Assembly: GCA_016927595.1 (NCBI GenBank)
Contig: JAFGMI010000030.1
Coordinates: forward strand, 22,566 to 86,565
Reading direction: 5' to 3'
Length of the DNA: 64,000 nt
Origin: Melioribacteraceae bacterium
Lineage (GTDB): Bacteria; Bacteroidota; Ignavibacteria; Ignavibacteriales; Melioribacteraceae
Below, in pieces: positions 18,651-28,527 of the stretch. Numbering within the stretch: the stretch's first letter is position 1; the number at the start of each line of letters is the position of its first letter. The notes under the pieces were generated by a model. The model saw nothing but the letters and a program-made list of their open reading frames with translations, was not told the origin of the DNA and made no database searches. The position numbers were made by a program, and so were the translations under genes.

Positions 18651-21600
18651 TTAGTTGAAATCCGGTATTCTGCCCGGCGTCCAGGGAGCATTAATTGCGT
18701 TTAACTCCTTTTCAATTACACTTATCCGGCTCTCATAAATCTGCTTTAAATCTTGCAGTATTTCAGGAAGTTCCTCTGACAAAACTTCATAAGCTGTTTT
18801 TTGTGCCTGGGTCGGATTTGAACTTGAGCTCCATGCTGCTGAAAACAGGTGACTGATTCTCCAATTCAGCGGTACCTGAGCAGGCGGAACTTCTTCCAGA
18901 CTTGCTCTTGCGGGTTGGCCATTAAATTTGAACAGTATATCGTCTATTTCTTTTGATACGTTGTTAATATTTTTAATTAATTCAAAACTGCTTCCTGTAC
19001 TGTTATTAGCAGCCTGCTTCAGATGTTCTGTTCGTGCTGCCAAATCTTTCGCAAATTCCCTTGCACCGATAACTTTTTTTGCCAGATCAACCGACTTCTT
19101 ATGAAAATCTACTAGTGCGATTCTGTCATCAGCTGGAAGAGTTGTATTATTCAATACAACAGTATTAAATTCCACAGGACCAGCAATCAATTTCTCTTCC
19201 TCCCGTGCAACAATAGACAAGGAAACGTAATATTTCCCAGGGTATGCTAAAACGCTGCTTCTTTGCTCCGAAGTAGGATCGAACTTATTGTTCTTCAGAT
19301 TGACTGGGTTATAAGTGTCGAATCGTAAATCCCAGGCAACTTTGTTAATACCTTTTTTAGCAGCGGTATTTATCCTTTTAACTTCATTGCCGGAGTCATC
19401 CTTTATTGAAAACATCAAATAGGGAGGTATTTCTTCCTGTTCCTTTTTTAACTCTTCATAAGAAGGCTGGTTAATCGGCTCACCTTGTTTGAATAATTCT
19501 TTCTCCTTTTTTCGTCTGATTGATTTCAAAGTCGGAGGAACATCTTTTATCCAGTATGTAAAAACAGCACCGAACTCCGGATTAGGCGCTTTAAAATATG
19601 TTGCTCCTTGTCCGTATTTTCCGCCTTTCATATGGAACATTCGCGCGTCTTTAATCTTAAATATATGTGCATCCTTTTCAAATATTTCTTCATTTATTTC
19701 TCTCAGTGCGGAATAATCGTCGAGGACGTAAAATCCTCTGCCAAATGTAGCAACCACAAGATCTTTTTCACGTTCCTGAATAACGAGATCCGGTACTTTT
19801 ACTTTTGGAATGCCTGAATTCAACTGTATCCATTTATCTCCGCCGTTCAGGCTGAAAAATACTCCCCACTCCGTTCCGACGAAAAGTAATTCGGGATTAA
19901 CAGGATCTTCGATTATCGTATTTACAGCACCGTCGACGGGCAGATTACCCGAAATCGATTCCCATGATCTTCCTTTGTCAGTACTCTTTAGAACGTATGG
20001 TTTGAAATCATCTCTCTGATGATTGTTAAATGTTGCATAAATTAGATTCTCATCGAAACGTGAATTCAATATATCACTTACGGGAGTAAATTCAGGAACT
20101 CCCGGAAAGTTGTCTATTCGTGTCCATGTTTTGGAATCTTCAGTTCGCTGTATTATTCCGTCGTCGGTTCCCGCGAACAAAAGATTTTCTTTAAGTGGCG
20201 ATTCTGAAAGTGAAGTAATAAGATTATACTGGGAAGTACTTACATCTTTAGCAACTGCGTCGTAACTCCAAAATTTATTCATAACCTTGAACGAGTTACG
20301 ATCGGTTTGAGTGGTCAGATCATTGCTTATAACTTCCCAGTGCTCGCCTCTGTCATCACTTCTGAAAACTCTCTCAGCAGCTATATATAATCTTGATGGT
20401 GAATGAGGACTAAGAATAAACGGAGTATCCCAGTACCATCTGTATGTTTTTTCTCCTTTAGCCGGTTCGGGTCTTATTTTATAAACCTCTCCGCTTCTCT
20501 TATCGTACCTTATAATATTTCCATACTGCCATTCGGAATAAATAATATTAGGATCAGTTGGATCGATAGCCTGAAAAAATCCGTCTCCGCCAACAGTACT
20601 AAACCAGTCGCTGTTTACAATCCCGTCGGAGCTAATTGTTTGAGAAGGACCGCCCATACTCTGATTATCCTGAGTTCCGCCGAAAATATTATAGAATGGA
20701 AGATCATTATCTACATTAACCCTGTAAAACTGAGTAACCGGCAGGTTCGGTTTATACTCCCAGTTTTTACCGCTGTCGAAAGTTTCATAAACACCTCCGT
20801 CTCCACCGATTAACAAATGTCTTGTATCTTCAGGATTGATCCAGAGTGCGTGGTCGTCGACATGTCTGTTACTGCTGCCGAGCCGCTGCCAGGTTTTGCC
20901 GGCATCTACCGTAAAATGCGTGTATGTTTCAACCGAATAGACTTTATTAACATCCTTGGGATCGCAATAAATTTCGTTATAATACTGACCGCTTGAATTA
21001 TGATCGCTCATTTTTTCCCAGGAAGCACCACGGTTAGTGGATCTAAAGAATCCGCTTTTGTCTTCCGCAGCCTCTACGATTAAATAAAGCACATCGGGAT
21101 TAACCGGTGAAATATCTATTCCCATTCCTCCAATATCCACATTGGGGAGTCCCGCCATTATTTTATTCCAGTTTGCGCCAGCATTAGTTGATTTATAAAC
21201 AGCGGACTCGGGACCGCCTCCGATTTTAGTATATGGATGACGTCTTCGCTGTTCAGAGGTTGCATAGAGAATGTCGGGATTTCTGGGATCAAATATTATA
21301 TTGTTTACTCCCGTATCCTCGCTTATTTCAAGAATTTTTTGCCATGTATTTCCACCGTCAACAGTTTTGTAGAGACCCCGGTCGCCGCCCGGTCCCCAGG
21401 CAGAGCCTTCTGCCGCTACATAAACGACATCGGAGTTACGCGGATCAATTATTATCGCTCCGATTTGTCTGGAATCCTTCAAGCCCATATTCTTCCAGGT
21501 TTTGCCGCCGTCAGTCGATTTATAAACACCGTTACCATACCCCAGTGCACGCTGATGATTATTTTCACCGCTCCCTACCCAGACAACATGTTGATTATTA

Positions 21601-21902
21601 GGATCCAGTTCAACGCATCCAAGTGAGTAGGGAAGTGTATCGGCAATTGCTTCCCAGGTTATTCCGGCATTATCAGTTTTCCAAAGATGACCACTAGCTG
21701 TAGCAACGTAATATTCGCTGTGATTAATCGGGTTAACAGCAAAATCGGCAATTCGTCCTGATGTCCATGCCGGACCGATACTTCTGAATTTGAGACCTGA
21801 AAATGTTGATGCGGTTAATGGATCCTTTTTTTCATTCTGTGCTATAACAGATGTTGAAATAAAAAAGATAGTAATAATTGTTAACAACTTATTAAAATGC
21901 AT
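18651..21902 (-). CDS. Exported BNR/VPS10-type beta-propeller protein
   Basis: A 1083-aa secreted protein: signal peptide (about residues 1-22, ISTSVIAQ), then an array of at least ten Asp-box (BNR) motifs of the type S-x-D-x-G-x-x-W (KSTDGGKTWK, KTVDGGNTWQ, FTVDAGKTWQ, RSDDRGEHWE, KSTDKGRSWE and others), as in the sortilin/VPS10-like propellers. The last ~350 residues hold a beta-rich part and a helical segment. Such proteins are abundant in Bacteroidota and related phyla; substrate and activity are unknown. ATG 21902 is chosen because GAGGGG precedes it; a start 12 bases upstream is possible. Confidence 0.9.
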   Translation of the reverse strand: MHFNKLLTIITIFFISTSVIAQNEKKDPLTASTFSGLKFRSIGPAWTSGRIADFAVNPINHSEYYVATASGHLWKTDNAGITWEAIADTLPYSLGCVELDPNNQHVVWVGSGENNHQRALGYGNGVYKSTDGGKTWKNMGLKDSRQIGAIIIDPRNSDVVYVAAEGSAWGPGGDRGLYKTVDGGNTWQKILEISEDTGVNNIIFDPRNPDILYATSEQRRRHPYTKIGGGPESAVYKSTNAGANWNKIMAGLPNVDIGGMGIDISPVNPDVLYLIVEAAEDKSGFFRSTNRGASWEKMSDHNSSGQYYNEIYCDPKDVNKVYSVETYTHFTVDAGKTWQRLGSSNRHVDDHALWINPEDTRHLLIGGDGGVYETFDSGKNWEYKPNLPVTQFYRVNVDNDLPFYNIFGGTQDNQSMGGPSQTISSDGIVNSDWFSTVGGDGFFQAIDPTDPNIIYSEWQYGNIIRYDKRSGEVYKIRPEPAKGEKTYRWYWDTPFILSPHSPSRLYIAAERVFRSDDRGEHWEVISNDLTTQTDRNSFKVMNKFWSYDAVAKDVSTSQYNLITSLSESPLKENLLFAGTDDGIIQRTEDSKTWTRIDNFPGVPEFTPVSDILNSRFDENLIYATFNNHQRDDFKPYVLKSTDKGRSWESISGNLPVDGAVNTIIEDPVNPELLFVGTEWGVFFSLNGGDKWIQLNSGIPKVKVPDLVIQEREKDLVVATFGRGFYVLDDYSALREINEEIFEKDAHIFKIKDARMFHMKGGKYGQGATYFKAPNPEFGAVFTYWIKDVPPTLKSIRRKKEKELFKQGEPINQPSYEELKKEQEEIPPYLMFSIKDDSGNEVKRINTAAKKGINKVAWDLRFDTYNPVNLKNNKFDPTSEQRSSVLAYPGKYYVSLSIVAREEEKLIAGPVEFNTVVLNNTTLPADDRIALVDFHKKSVDLAKKVIGAREFAKDLAARTEHLKQAANNSTGSSFELIKNINNVSKEIDDILFKFNGQPARASLEEVPPAQVPLNWRISHLFSAAWSSSSNPTQAQKTAYEVLSEELPEILQDLKQIYESRISVIEKELNAINAPWTPGRIPDFN

Positions 21903-22015
21903 TTTGCCCCTCATATCAAATTGTTATGGATTACCAGGTGAAATGTACTTGTTGCATATGCCTTGAATTGTATCAAATGAATGTCATTAAAATACATATT
22001 CTGTGAGTAATTATG

Positions 22016-22030
22016 CCAATATAATATTGG
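22016..22030. promoter_or_regulatory. Perfect palindrome upstream of the 22104 gene
   Basis: CCAATAT-A-ATATTGG, a perfect 7-1-7 palindrome in the divergent promoter region between the BNR gene and the hypothetical gene. The size and position fit an operator for a dimeric regulator; no factor can be named. Confidence 0.45.
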
Positions 22031-22103
22031 TGATTTTGTCCAAAATTTGTTACAATTAATCTCTGATGAAATGAATTAAACAATTATGGGTTGCAGGCAG
22101 ACT

Positions 22104-22646
22104 ATGACCAGGATGAAAATCAGCGCAATTATAAAGTCTTTTGTTTTAATTTACTTGTGCCTGGTTGTATACTCGAATGTAAACATCGAACTGCAGTTGT
22201 TTAATGATTGCGGGCAGATTAGTTATAACAGAATCAGTGAATCAAGAAAAGAACTTGAGAAGAAGTATGGAGCTGAGTCTATATCCGACAGATCAAAATT
22301 GCATGACAGAGAATATCAGAGCAAAATTCTGGGCAGAAATATCATAATTGATACATCAATAATAAAGATTGATTATTCAAACAACCATAATTACATCGAT
22401 GTAGAACTGGAAAGAACAGCGAAAGGTTCTGTATACGGCAGACTATTGGTCGATAATGAATTAATGGAACTGATTAATTCATTTAATTTCAGAGAAGCAC
22501 TGATGGTTGCACAGATCGACAGAATCCAGTCAGAAAGCGCATCCTATATAGTATATAGTGAAGAGAAAAAGTTTGTGTCCTCATTCGGTAACGACGTTAT
22601 GCTTTCGGGAATATGCATTGATGCGGTTGAAATACCGGCTTTTTGA
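22104..22646 (+). CDS. Hypothetical exported or membrane-anchored protein
   Basis: About 180 aa, not recognised. It has a hydrophobic N-terminal helix (KSFVLIYLCLVVYSN) that could be a signal peptide or anchor, followed by a mixed alpha/beta region of about 150 residues containing three cysteines. No catalytic motif is visible. The open frame begins at ATG 22086; ATG 22104 or 22113 gives a more usual signal-peptide length. It precedes the two-component system by 120 bp in the same direction and might belong to the same regulon. Confidence 0.6.
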   Translation: MTRMKISAIIKSFVLIYLCLVVYSNVNIELQLFNDCGQISYNRISESRKELEKKYGAESISDRSKLHDREYQSKILGRNIIIDTSIIKIDYSNNHNYIDVELERTAKGSVYGRLLVDNELMELINSFNFREALMVAQIDRIQSESASYIVYSEEKKFVSSFGNDVMLSGICIDAVEIPAF

Positions 22647-22692
22647 ACCAGGCTAACTAAAATTCCACGTGACAATTTTTTACAATTAATTA

Positions 22693-22733
22693 CGTTCGGG
22701 AACGAATTTAAATCCTATTTAATGCTATTTTTG
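22693..22733 (+). promoter_or_regulatory. Putative promoter/operator of the histidine kinase operon
   Basis: A short palindrome CGTTC-GG-GAACG (22693-22704) lies upstream of TATTTTTG (22726-22733). The latter fits the TAnnTTTG -7 element known from Bacteroidota. The kinase ATG follows 33 bp later. No convincing -33 element is seen at the expected distance. Confidence 0.4.
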
Positions 22734-22766
22734 AATAGTAAAATACATACATAAAATTAATCATAA

Positions 22767-24362
22767 ATGCGAAATCCGCTGCGTCAAATAATACTCATTC
22801 TTTCCGGGATGGTACTTTTACCAGTGCTTTTCTTTACACTTTACGAAGTTTTAACATTAAACAGCAACGAAAAACTTATTGAGAGTATTTACGAAAGCCA
22901 GCTGCAGTCGGTTATTTATTCTGTAAACCAATATTCACAGGATTACGTTACAAACTGGTCGTCGTCGATAAATTCAATTATTTATAATTCCAAGAATGAT
23001 GAAGAAAAAATGCGGGAACAGATGGGAAAGTTTATTTTGGAAAATCCATCTGTTATAAGAATTTTTTTGTGCGACAGTTCGTTGTATAATAATGTCGTTT
23101 TCGAAAATAGGGGAAGTGTTTTTACAATCGGAAAAGATAATGAAGAAATTAAAAGACTACTTCAAAATAACCGCATGAAAATAAAACGACTGTTCGGATA
23201 TCAAAAATCGGGATATAACAAGATAGAAACGTTAAATGAAAAAGGAGACGACAGCTGCTCGGTTTTAATCTTTATTTCATCAGAGGAATTCGGACAGAAA
23301 AATATCGTGGGGATAGTTATTAATCCTTCGGGATTTATAGAAAGTGTTTTGGCACCGAAAATACAGGAGATATCGCGCGATGATATTATTATTACCTGTT
23401 ATAAGACTGAGGATAATTCCATAATATATTCCAACATATCCATCGGACTTGAAGATTTTCAGTGGACGGGGGCATTATGGCTGTTGCAGGGATATAATCT
23501 AGCTATATCATTAAAAGGACGTACAATCGAGGGACTTGTAAAACAGAGATCTGTAACCAACTTGATAATGATATTTATTGTAGCAATAATACTGGTATTA
23601 GGAGTTCTTCTCGTTTACAGAAGCACAAAAAGAGAAATAGAATTTGCTCAGCTGAAATCCGACTTTGTTTCTAATGTATCACATGAACTAAGAACTCCTC
23701 TTGCTCTTATAAGTATGTTCGCCGAAACACTGGAGATGAACAGGATTACGAGTGAGAAGAAAAGACAGGATTATTACAGAATTATCAGTCAGGAAACTGC
23801 CAGGCTGAACCGCATAGTAAACACGATTCTTAATTTTTCTAAAATGGAAGCAGGTAAAAGAGAATACCGTTTTGAATCTGTTGATCTTAACGACATTGTT
23901 AGCGGTGTTATGGGTACATACAGCTTTCATCTGAAGAACAAAGGTTTTACTTCCAGCATCGGACTTTACGATGGTAAACTCAGTATTGAGGCGGATCGAG
24001 AAGCTCTGTCTGAGGCATTTATTAATTTACTCGATAATGCAGTCAAATACAGCGCCGATAAAAAAGAAATCAGTATCAGAACCGGAGTTTCCAGCGGGAA
24101 TGTTTTTTTGTCGGTAAAAGATTCCGGCATCGGAATAAGTGAGAATGACCGGCATAAAATATTCGATAAATTTTTCAGAGTAACCAACGGGCTGGTTCAT
24201 AATACAAAGGGAACCGGCATGGGTCTGTCAATTGTAAAGCATATTGTAGAAGCTCATCACGGCAGAATCAAACTCGAAAGTGAATTGAACACCGGAAGTA
24301 TTTTTACGATTGAACTGCCCTTAAAAGTAATATCTAATGAAGATGAGGTTGAAAATGTCTAA
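22767..24362 (+). CDS. Membrane sensor histidine kinase
   Basis: A 531-aa kinase with two transmembrane helices (about residues 8-28 and 264-284) enclosing a ~235-residue periplasmic sensor with no recognisable motif. HisKA follows, with the phospho-acceptor in VSNVSHELRTPLA (His306), then the HATPase domain with the N box INLLDNAVKYS, DSGIGI, FDKFFRV and GTGMGLSIV. No HAMP domain is evident. It overlaps the response regulator gene by 8 bases, so they form a pair. The stimulus is unknown; the third gene of the unit is a TauE-type exporter. Confidence 0.94.
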   Translation: MRNPLRQIILILSGMVLLPVLFFTLYEVLTLNSNEKLIESIYESQLQSVIYSVNQYSQDYVTNWSSSINSIIYNSKNDEEKMREQMGKFILENPSVIRIFLCDSSLYNNVVFENRGSVFTIGKDNEEIKRLLQNNRMKIKRLFGYQKSGYNKIETLNEKGDDSCSVLIFISSEEFGQKNIVGIVINPSGFIESVLAPKIQEISRDDIIITCYKTEDNSIIYSNISIGLEDFQWTGALWLLQGYNLAISLKGRTIEGLVKQRSVTNLIMIFIVAIILVLGVLLVYRSTKREIEFAQLKSDFVSNVSHELRTPLALISMFAETLEMNRITSEKKRQDYYRIISQETARLNRIVNTILNFSKMEAGKREYRFESVDLNDIVSGVMGTYSFHLKNKGFTSSIGLYDGKLSIEADREALSEAFINLLDNAVKYSADKKEISIRTGVSSGNVFLSVKDSGIGISENDRHKIFDKFFRVTNGLVHNTKGTGMGLSIVKHIVEAHHGRIKLESELNTGSIFTIELPLKVISNEDEVENV

Positions 24363-25038
24363 AATATTAATTGTTGAGGATGAAGACTCTATGAGAATGG
24401 GTTTGACCGATAATCTTGAGTTCGAGGGGTATGAGGTTGTTTCAGTTGATAACGGAAAGGGCGGTCTGGAGAAAATAAAAACAGAATTATTCGATCTTGT
24501 ACTGCTTGATGTAATGCTGCCTAATAAATCTGGATTTGATGTATGCAAAGAAGCAAGAAAACTCGGGATTGAAACGCCGATAATTTTGTTGACCGCAAAA
24601 GGAGAGGAGATTGATAAAGTACTAGGATTCGAATTCGGGGCAGATGATTATATCACCAAGCCGTTCAGCCTTAGAGAACTTCTTGCAAGAATTAAAGCGG
24701 TGCTCAGGAGAAGCGAGCAGCAATCGGCTAAAGCTGAATCTGTTGCAGATATAGGAAGACTCCACGTTGATTTTAAAACTTATAATGCCTCGGAAAACAA
24801 CAACTCTGTTCAACTGACGCACAAAGAGTTTGATATATTAAAATATCTTTTTGACAACCGGAATGAAACTGTAAGCAGGGAAGATTTGTTGCGCGAAGTA
24901 TGGAAACAGGATGTTTATGTTACTTCGAGAACAATCGATAATTTTATTCTAAAATTACGTCAGAAAATTGAGGATGATCCGAATCATCCCAGAATTATTA
25001 TCACTGTGCACGGTATCGGCTATAAATTAATCTGGTAG
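24355..25038 (+). CDS. OmpR/PhoB-family response regulator
   Basis: A 227-aa regulator: receiver domain (residues 1-120, acidic pocket EDED, phospho-acceptor in LVLLDVMLP, LTAKGEE and the lysine in TKPFS) and an OmpR-type winged helix (LTHKEFDILKYL, SREDLLREVW, VTSRTIDNFILKLRQKIE, GIGYKLIW). ATG 24355 follows GATGAGG and sits inside the end of the kinase gene. An in-frame start at 24337 is less likely because it removes this spacing and adds residues the family lacks. Confidence 0.95.
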   Translation: MSKILIVEDEDSMRMGLTDNLEFEGYEVVSVDNGKGGLEKIKTELFDLVLLDVMLPNKSGFDVCKEARKLGIETPIILLTAKGEEIDKVLGFEFGADDYITKPFSLRELLARIKAVLRRSEQQSAKAESVADIGRLHVDFKTYNASENNNSVQLTHKEFDILKYLFDNRNETVSREDLLREVWKQDVYVTSRTIDNFILKLRQKIEDDPNHPRIIITVHGIGYKLIW

Positions 25039-25040
25039 TT

Positions 25041-25829
25041 ATGGAATTTGTTGTTGTTTCAATTGTAGCAATTGTTGTATCCGGTCTCACTTTTTTTTCA
25101 GGTTTTGGACTAGGCACACTTCTTATGCCTGCTTTTGCGCTTTTTTTCCCTGTTGAAGCAGCTGTCGCAGCAACTGCAATTGTACATCTGGCTAACAATT
25201 TGTTTAAAGTCGGTCTTATAGGAAAACATGCGGATTTTAAGGTCGTAATTAGATTTGCAATACCGGCATCAATTGCAGCAGCATTAGGCGCTTACGTTTT
25301 ATCGTTTATTTCTGATCTCAACTATCTTATGAGCTATCAGATCGGAGGAAAAGAATATTTCATTACCCCCGTTAAATTAATTATTGCTCTATTGATGATA
25401 GTTTTTGCTCTGATTGAACTCATACCTCAGTTTAGTAACATTCAGATAAAGGATAAATATATTCCGCTCGGTGGTGTGCTTTCGGGATTTTTCGGCGGAA
25501 TATCGGGTCATCAGGGGGCGCTTAGAACTGCATTTTTAGTCAGAACCGGACTGGAAAAGAACGCATTGATCGGTACCATGGTTACATCGGCAGTAGTTGT
25601 CGATATCTCAAGACTTATTGTATATGGTATTACATTCTTCTCAAAAGATATTGCTGTAATGGAACAGCAAGGCATATTTAATGTTATTCTTGTAGGAATT
25701 GCAGCTGCATTTATCGGTGCATTTATTGGAAGAAAACTACTTGATAAAGTAACATTACAAGGAATTCAGATTACCGTTGCTATAATGCTCCTTATTCTTT
25801 CGATCGGTCTGGCTTCCGGAATAATATAA
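25041..25829 (+). CDS. TauE/SafE-family sulfite/anion exporter
   Basis: A 262-aa polytopic membrane protein of the TauE/SafE (DUF81) family, with about eight transmembrane segments in two halves. The glycine-rich family motifs are GFGLGTLLMP near the N-terminus and GVLSGFFGGISGHQGALRTAFL near residue 145. Members export sulfite, sulfoacetate or related anions, or act in unknown transport. It starts two bases after the response regulator stop, so the two-component system probably controls it. Confidence 0.9.
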   Translation: MEFVVVSIVAIVVSGLTFFSGFGLGTLLMPAFALFFPVEAAVAATAIVHLANNLFKVGLIGKHADFKVVIRFAIPASIAAALGAYVLSFISDLNYLMSYQIGGKEYFITPVKLIIALLMIVFALIELIPQFSNIQIKDKYIPLGGVLSGFFGGISGHQGALRTAFLVRTGLEKNALIGTMVTSAVVVDISRLIVYGITFFSKDIAVMEQQGIFNVILVGIAAAFIGAFIGRKLLDKVTLQGIQITVAIMLLILSIGLASGII

Positions 25830-25975
25830 TGTGAAAATACAGCAAATTAAACATTACTGTCCTGTCTAATGAACACCTCCTATTTTCATTCGTCAAATCA
25901 TACATAATTAAGAAGATTTACTCTGGCATCTAAGTTGACGTAATCATAAATACATTTTAAAAATGAGGGGTGGAG

Positions 25976-26614
25976 ATGAAATTAAAGATTGTTTTGGGAT
26001 TTTTACTTATCCCTTTTATCTTGAGTGCTCAGTGGAATTCTGCTTCCGTTAAACTTGGTCATTTTAATCCGGGAGCCACAGATGGCGGATTTATAGTAGG
26101 GTACGAAGGGGGGAAATTCGTTGATAGGAACCTTAGTATCGGCTGGAGTATTGACTGGTTTAACAAAAATTATGTCGACAAATCTCTTGTCCGGGAATTT
26201 GATTATTATTTCGGTCCCTCCGGCAGAATTAACGAACTGCGTGCAGAGACAAATCTCCATAGTATACCGATCATGTTTACAATGTCAGGTTATTTCCCCA
26301 TGACCCCACGCGTCAGCGCGTATGTTACGGGCGGCGTTGGAGCGGAAATTCTTCTTGTTTTTTACAATAATTTCCAGAATCCGCAAGATGACGAATTCCA
26401 GGGCGCTTTCGATTTCAGCTGGCGCGCAGGCATCGGGATGCTTTATGAGCTTGGTCACAGATCGGACATATTCGGCGAAATAACATATCATGCATCGGAA
26501 CCCAGCTGGACTTATGAGGTACAAGACAGTGATTTAGAAATTAAAAGAACATTTGAACGAGTCTTCAATATGAGCGGTGTAATGGCAAGAGTGGGATTAA
26601 GGTTTTACTGGTAA
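25976..26614 (+). CDS. Outer-membrane beta-barrel protein
   Basis: A 212-aa protein with a signal peptide (MKLKIVLGFLLIPFILSAQ) and alternating hydrophobic/aromatic strands ending in an aromatic C-terminal residue (VGLRFYW), the usual barrel insertion signal. Function unknown. ATG 25976 is preferred to GTG 25970 because GAGGGG lies just upstream. It is a single gene with a strong terminator after it. Confidence 0.82.
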   Translation: MKLKIVLGFLLIPFILSAQWNSASVKLGHFNPGATDGGFIVGYEGGKFVDRNLSIGWSIDWFNKNYVDKSLVREFDYYFGPSGRINELRAETNLHSIPIMFTMSGYFPMTPRVSAYVTGGVGAEILLVFYNNFQNPQDDEFQGAFDFSWRAGIGMLYELGHRSDIFGEITYHASEPSWTYEVQDSDLEIKRTFERVFNMSGVMARVGLRFYW

Positions 26615-26674
26615 TTTTCGATAATCTGTTATACATAACTTCGACATGCAACGCAGCATGGTGAATGGCGGTTA

Positions 26675-26700
26675 AAGGCGGGTGTGGTGACCCGCCTTTT
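26675..26700 (+). terminator. Terminator between convergent genes
   Basis: A GC-rich 9-bp stem AAGGCGGGT / ACCCGCCTT with a 6-base loop and a following T run. It terminates the barrel gene and abuts the stop codon of the minus-strand glycosidase gene. Confidence 0.88.
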
Positions 26701-28527
26701 CTATTCTATTGTAAATATATTGATACCCGGATTAATTGTTCTTCTGAAAATATTATCATTCCAGATTATATTAAGCTCGAACTCCTTTTTTGAACTTACT
26801 TCAAACGAAAGATATTCATCATCAGGCATACAAATAAGGTCAATATAGTGTTTGCCAAAGGGGAGATTCGAAACACCATGCCTATCAGTCCTGTTGATAT
26901 GCCATATTATCATGTCCTTATCCGCCCGCAGTGTCAAGCCAATTATATTTTCGATCAGCATGGCGATAGGTCCCAGTCCAGACCATCCTACAAAATCCTG
27001 TCGTGAATAGAATGTATTGTCCCAGCGTGTTGCGGGTTCCATTAATTCGGGTGAATAGCATTCCCATATAGTCTTATAACCGTCATTATACCTCTCTTCA
27101 AATGCAATCTTATCTTTATCGGGGATAAAGTTTTCAAATACTCGGGATATATTCGAAATATGATTATGGGCAATGCTGTGTGCAAGCTGGTAGTCGCCGT
27201 AATTTTCCAGACCTTTCACCACCATATAATTTGTCGGAGCCCATACGCCTCCACGCCAGTAATGCCCTCTCTTGCTGTAGTTAGGATCGGAAGATGATAA
27301 AGCCGGCAATACATGGTTGCGCCAATATTCCTGTGGATTAATCAGATATTCGCGAAGAGATAAAAACTGCTCTGGTGATGCCGTTTCGGATAGTAGCGTC
27401 CAGTAGGATCCTATGTGCGTGGTTGTGGAAAGACTTCCATCCTCTTTCAAATCCCTGTAATAGCCCGAAGTGCTGTCCCAGCATAGTGTACTCATTATTT
27501 TATTAAGATCATTATACTTTTGTTGAAAAAGTTTTTGAGTTTTAGTATTACCGTTTATTCCGGCAATTTCTGAAATTGATTTTGCTGCAAGAGCCTGCTG
27601 TGCTGACAGATCAATCCAGCCGGCTTTACCGACGCCTTCGCGCGGTATATTATCCATACCGCTGCCAAGATTTGTGGTATAATATAAGCCGCCGCCGATT
27701 CTAGTGCGGCAATTTTTTTCGATCCACTTATAGTATTTAACCAGAACCGGAAGCACATCATCAAATCTTGAGGTATCGGCAGTCATGTAATAATATTTTA
27801 ATTCAAGCCAGGCAAATAAAGGTGGATTAATCATAGGATCGGTATCCGAAGGCTCCTGTACAATTGTTCCGTCTTTCTCGTGGTAAACTCGTTGTATATA
27901 ACCGTCAGGTCTCTGTTTTTTATAAAAATTGTCCAATGATTCTATTGTGGGAAATGACTTCCTCCCGTACAATGCGAAGGCTACAATAAAATTTGTATCC
28001 CATTGATAAATAAGATCATTAAATCCTTCATCCAAATACCTCTTAACAAATCCGTTTTCAGGTGTGCTGTTTTTCAATTTATTCCACGCCATTTCCCAGG
28101 CGGCGTAGTAAAGTTGAACCCATTCGGGATTAGCTTCGAGAACAGGTTTGGGAAGGGTAGCACGGTATAACTTTTTTTTGTTTTTTGCCCTCTTCGGTGT
28201 CGGCGGGTTTCCTGCCTTTAAAATTGAATTGAATCCATTCCCACCGTCATTAATCTTCCATTGATTTCTGGGATCCGAAATCCATTTACCATTATCGATG
28301 AATTTATAATAGTAATATCCGGCTGGCAGGTTAATTTTTATTGACCATGTTCCATTGTCGTAACTGCTTAAACGATGTTTTGTACTGTTCCAGTTATTAA
28401 AGCTCCCGGCTATAAATACGGTATGACTTGAATCAGCCTTGAATGTAAATTTAACGGTTACACTGTCAGCTGATGCAAAGACTGAAACCGCAGACAGTAA
28501 TAGATATAAAGGGAAAATTTTAAGCAT
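26701..28527 (-). CDS. Secreted CBM48-linked glycosidase of the trehalase/GH63-like fold
   Basis: About 608 aa. A signal peptide (MLKIFPLYLLLSAVSVFAS) is followed by a glycogen-binding (AMPK/CBM48-type) domain, residues ~20-105, with FIAGSFNNWNS and YYYYKFIDNGKWISDP. A long (alpha/alpha)6-barrel part follows with trehalase/MGH1-like blocks: YLDEGFNDLIYQWDTNFIV, QRPDGYIQR, YWRGGVWAPTNYMV and WECYSPE. It probably hydrolyses an alpha-glucan or related oligosaccharide in the periplasm. The exact GH family (37/63-like) is an inference from these motifs. ATG 28527 is preferred over an upstream TTG because it begins the signal peptide. Confidence 0.85.
   Translation of the reverse strand: MLKIFPLYLLLSAVSVFASADSVTVKFTFKADSSHTVFIAGSFNNWNSTKHRLSSYDNGTWSIKINLPAGYYYYKFIDNGKWISDPRNQWKINDGGNGFNSILKAGNPPTPKRAKNKKKLYRATLPKPVLEANPEWVQLYYAAWEMAWNKLKNSTPENGFVKRYLDEGFNDLIYQWDTNFIVAFALYGRKSFPTIESLDNFYKKQRPDGYIQRVYHEKDGTIVQEPSDTDPMINPPLFAWLELKYYYMTADTSRFDDVLPVLVKYYKWIEKNCRTRIGGGLYYTTNLGSGMDNIPREGVGKAGWIDLSAQQALAAKSISEIAGINGNTKTQKLFQQKYNDLNKIMSTLCWDSTSGYYRDLKEDGSLSTTTHIGSYWTLLSETASPEQFLSLREYLINPQEYWRNHVLPALSSSDPNYSKRGHYWRGGVWAPTNYMVVKGLENYGDYQLAHSIAHNHISNISRVFENFIPDKDKIAFEERYNDGYKTIWECYSPELMEPATRWDNTFYSRQDFVGWSGLGPIAMLIENIIGLTLRADKDMIIWHINRTDRHGVSNLPFGKHYIDLICMPDDEYLSFEVSSKKEFELNIIWNDNIFRRTINPGINIFTIE

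Noticed and set aside
24337..24354. Earlier ATG for the OmpR-type regulator
   Set aside because: The ATG at 24355 has a properly spaced GATGAGG and matches the usual start of receiver domains.
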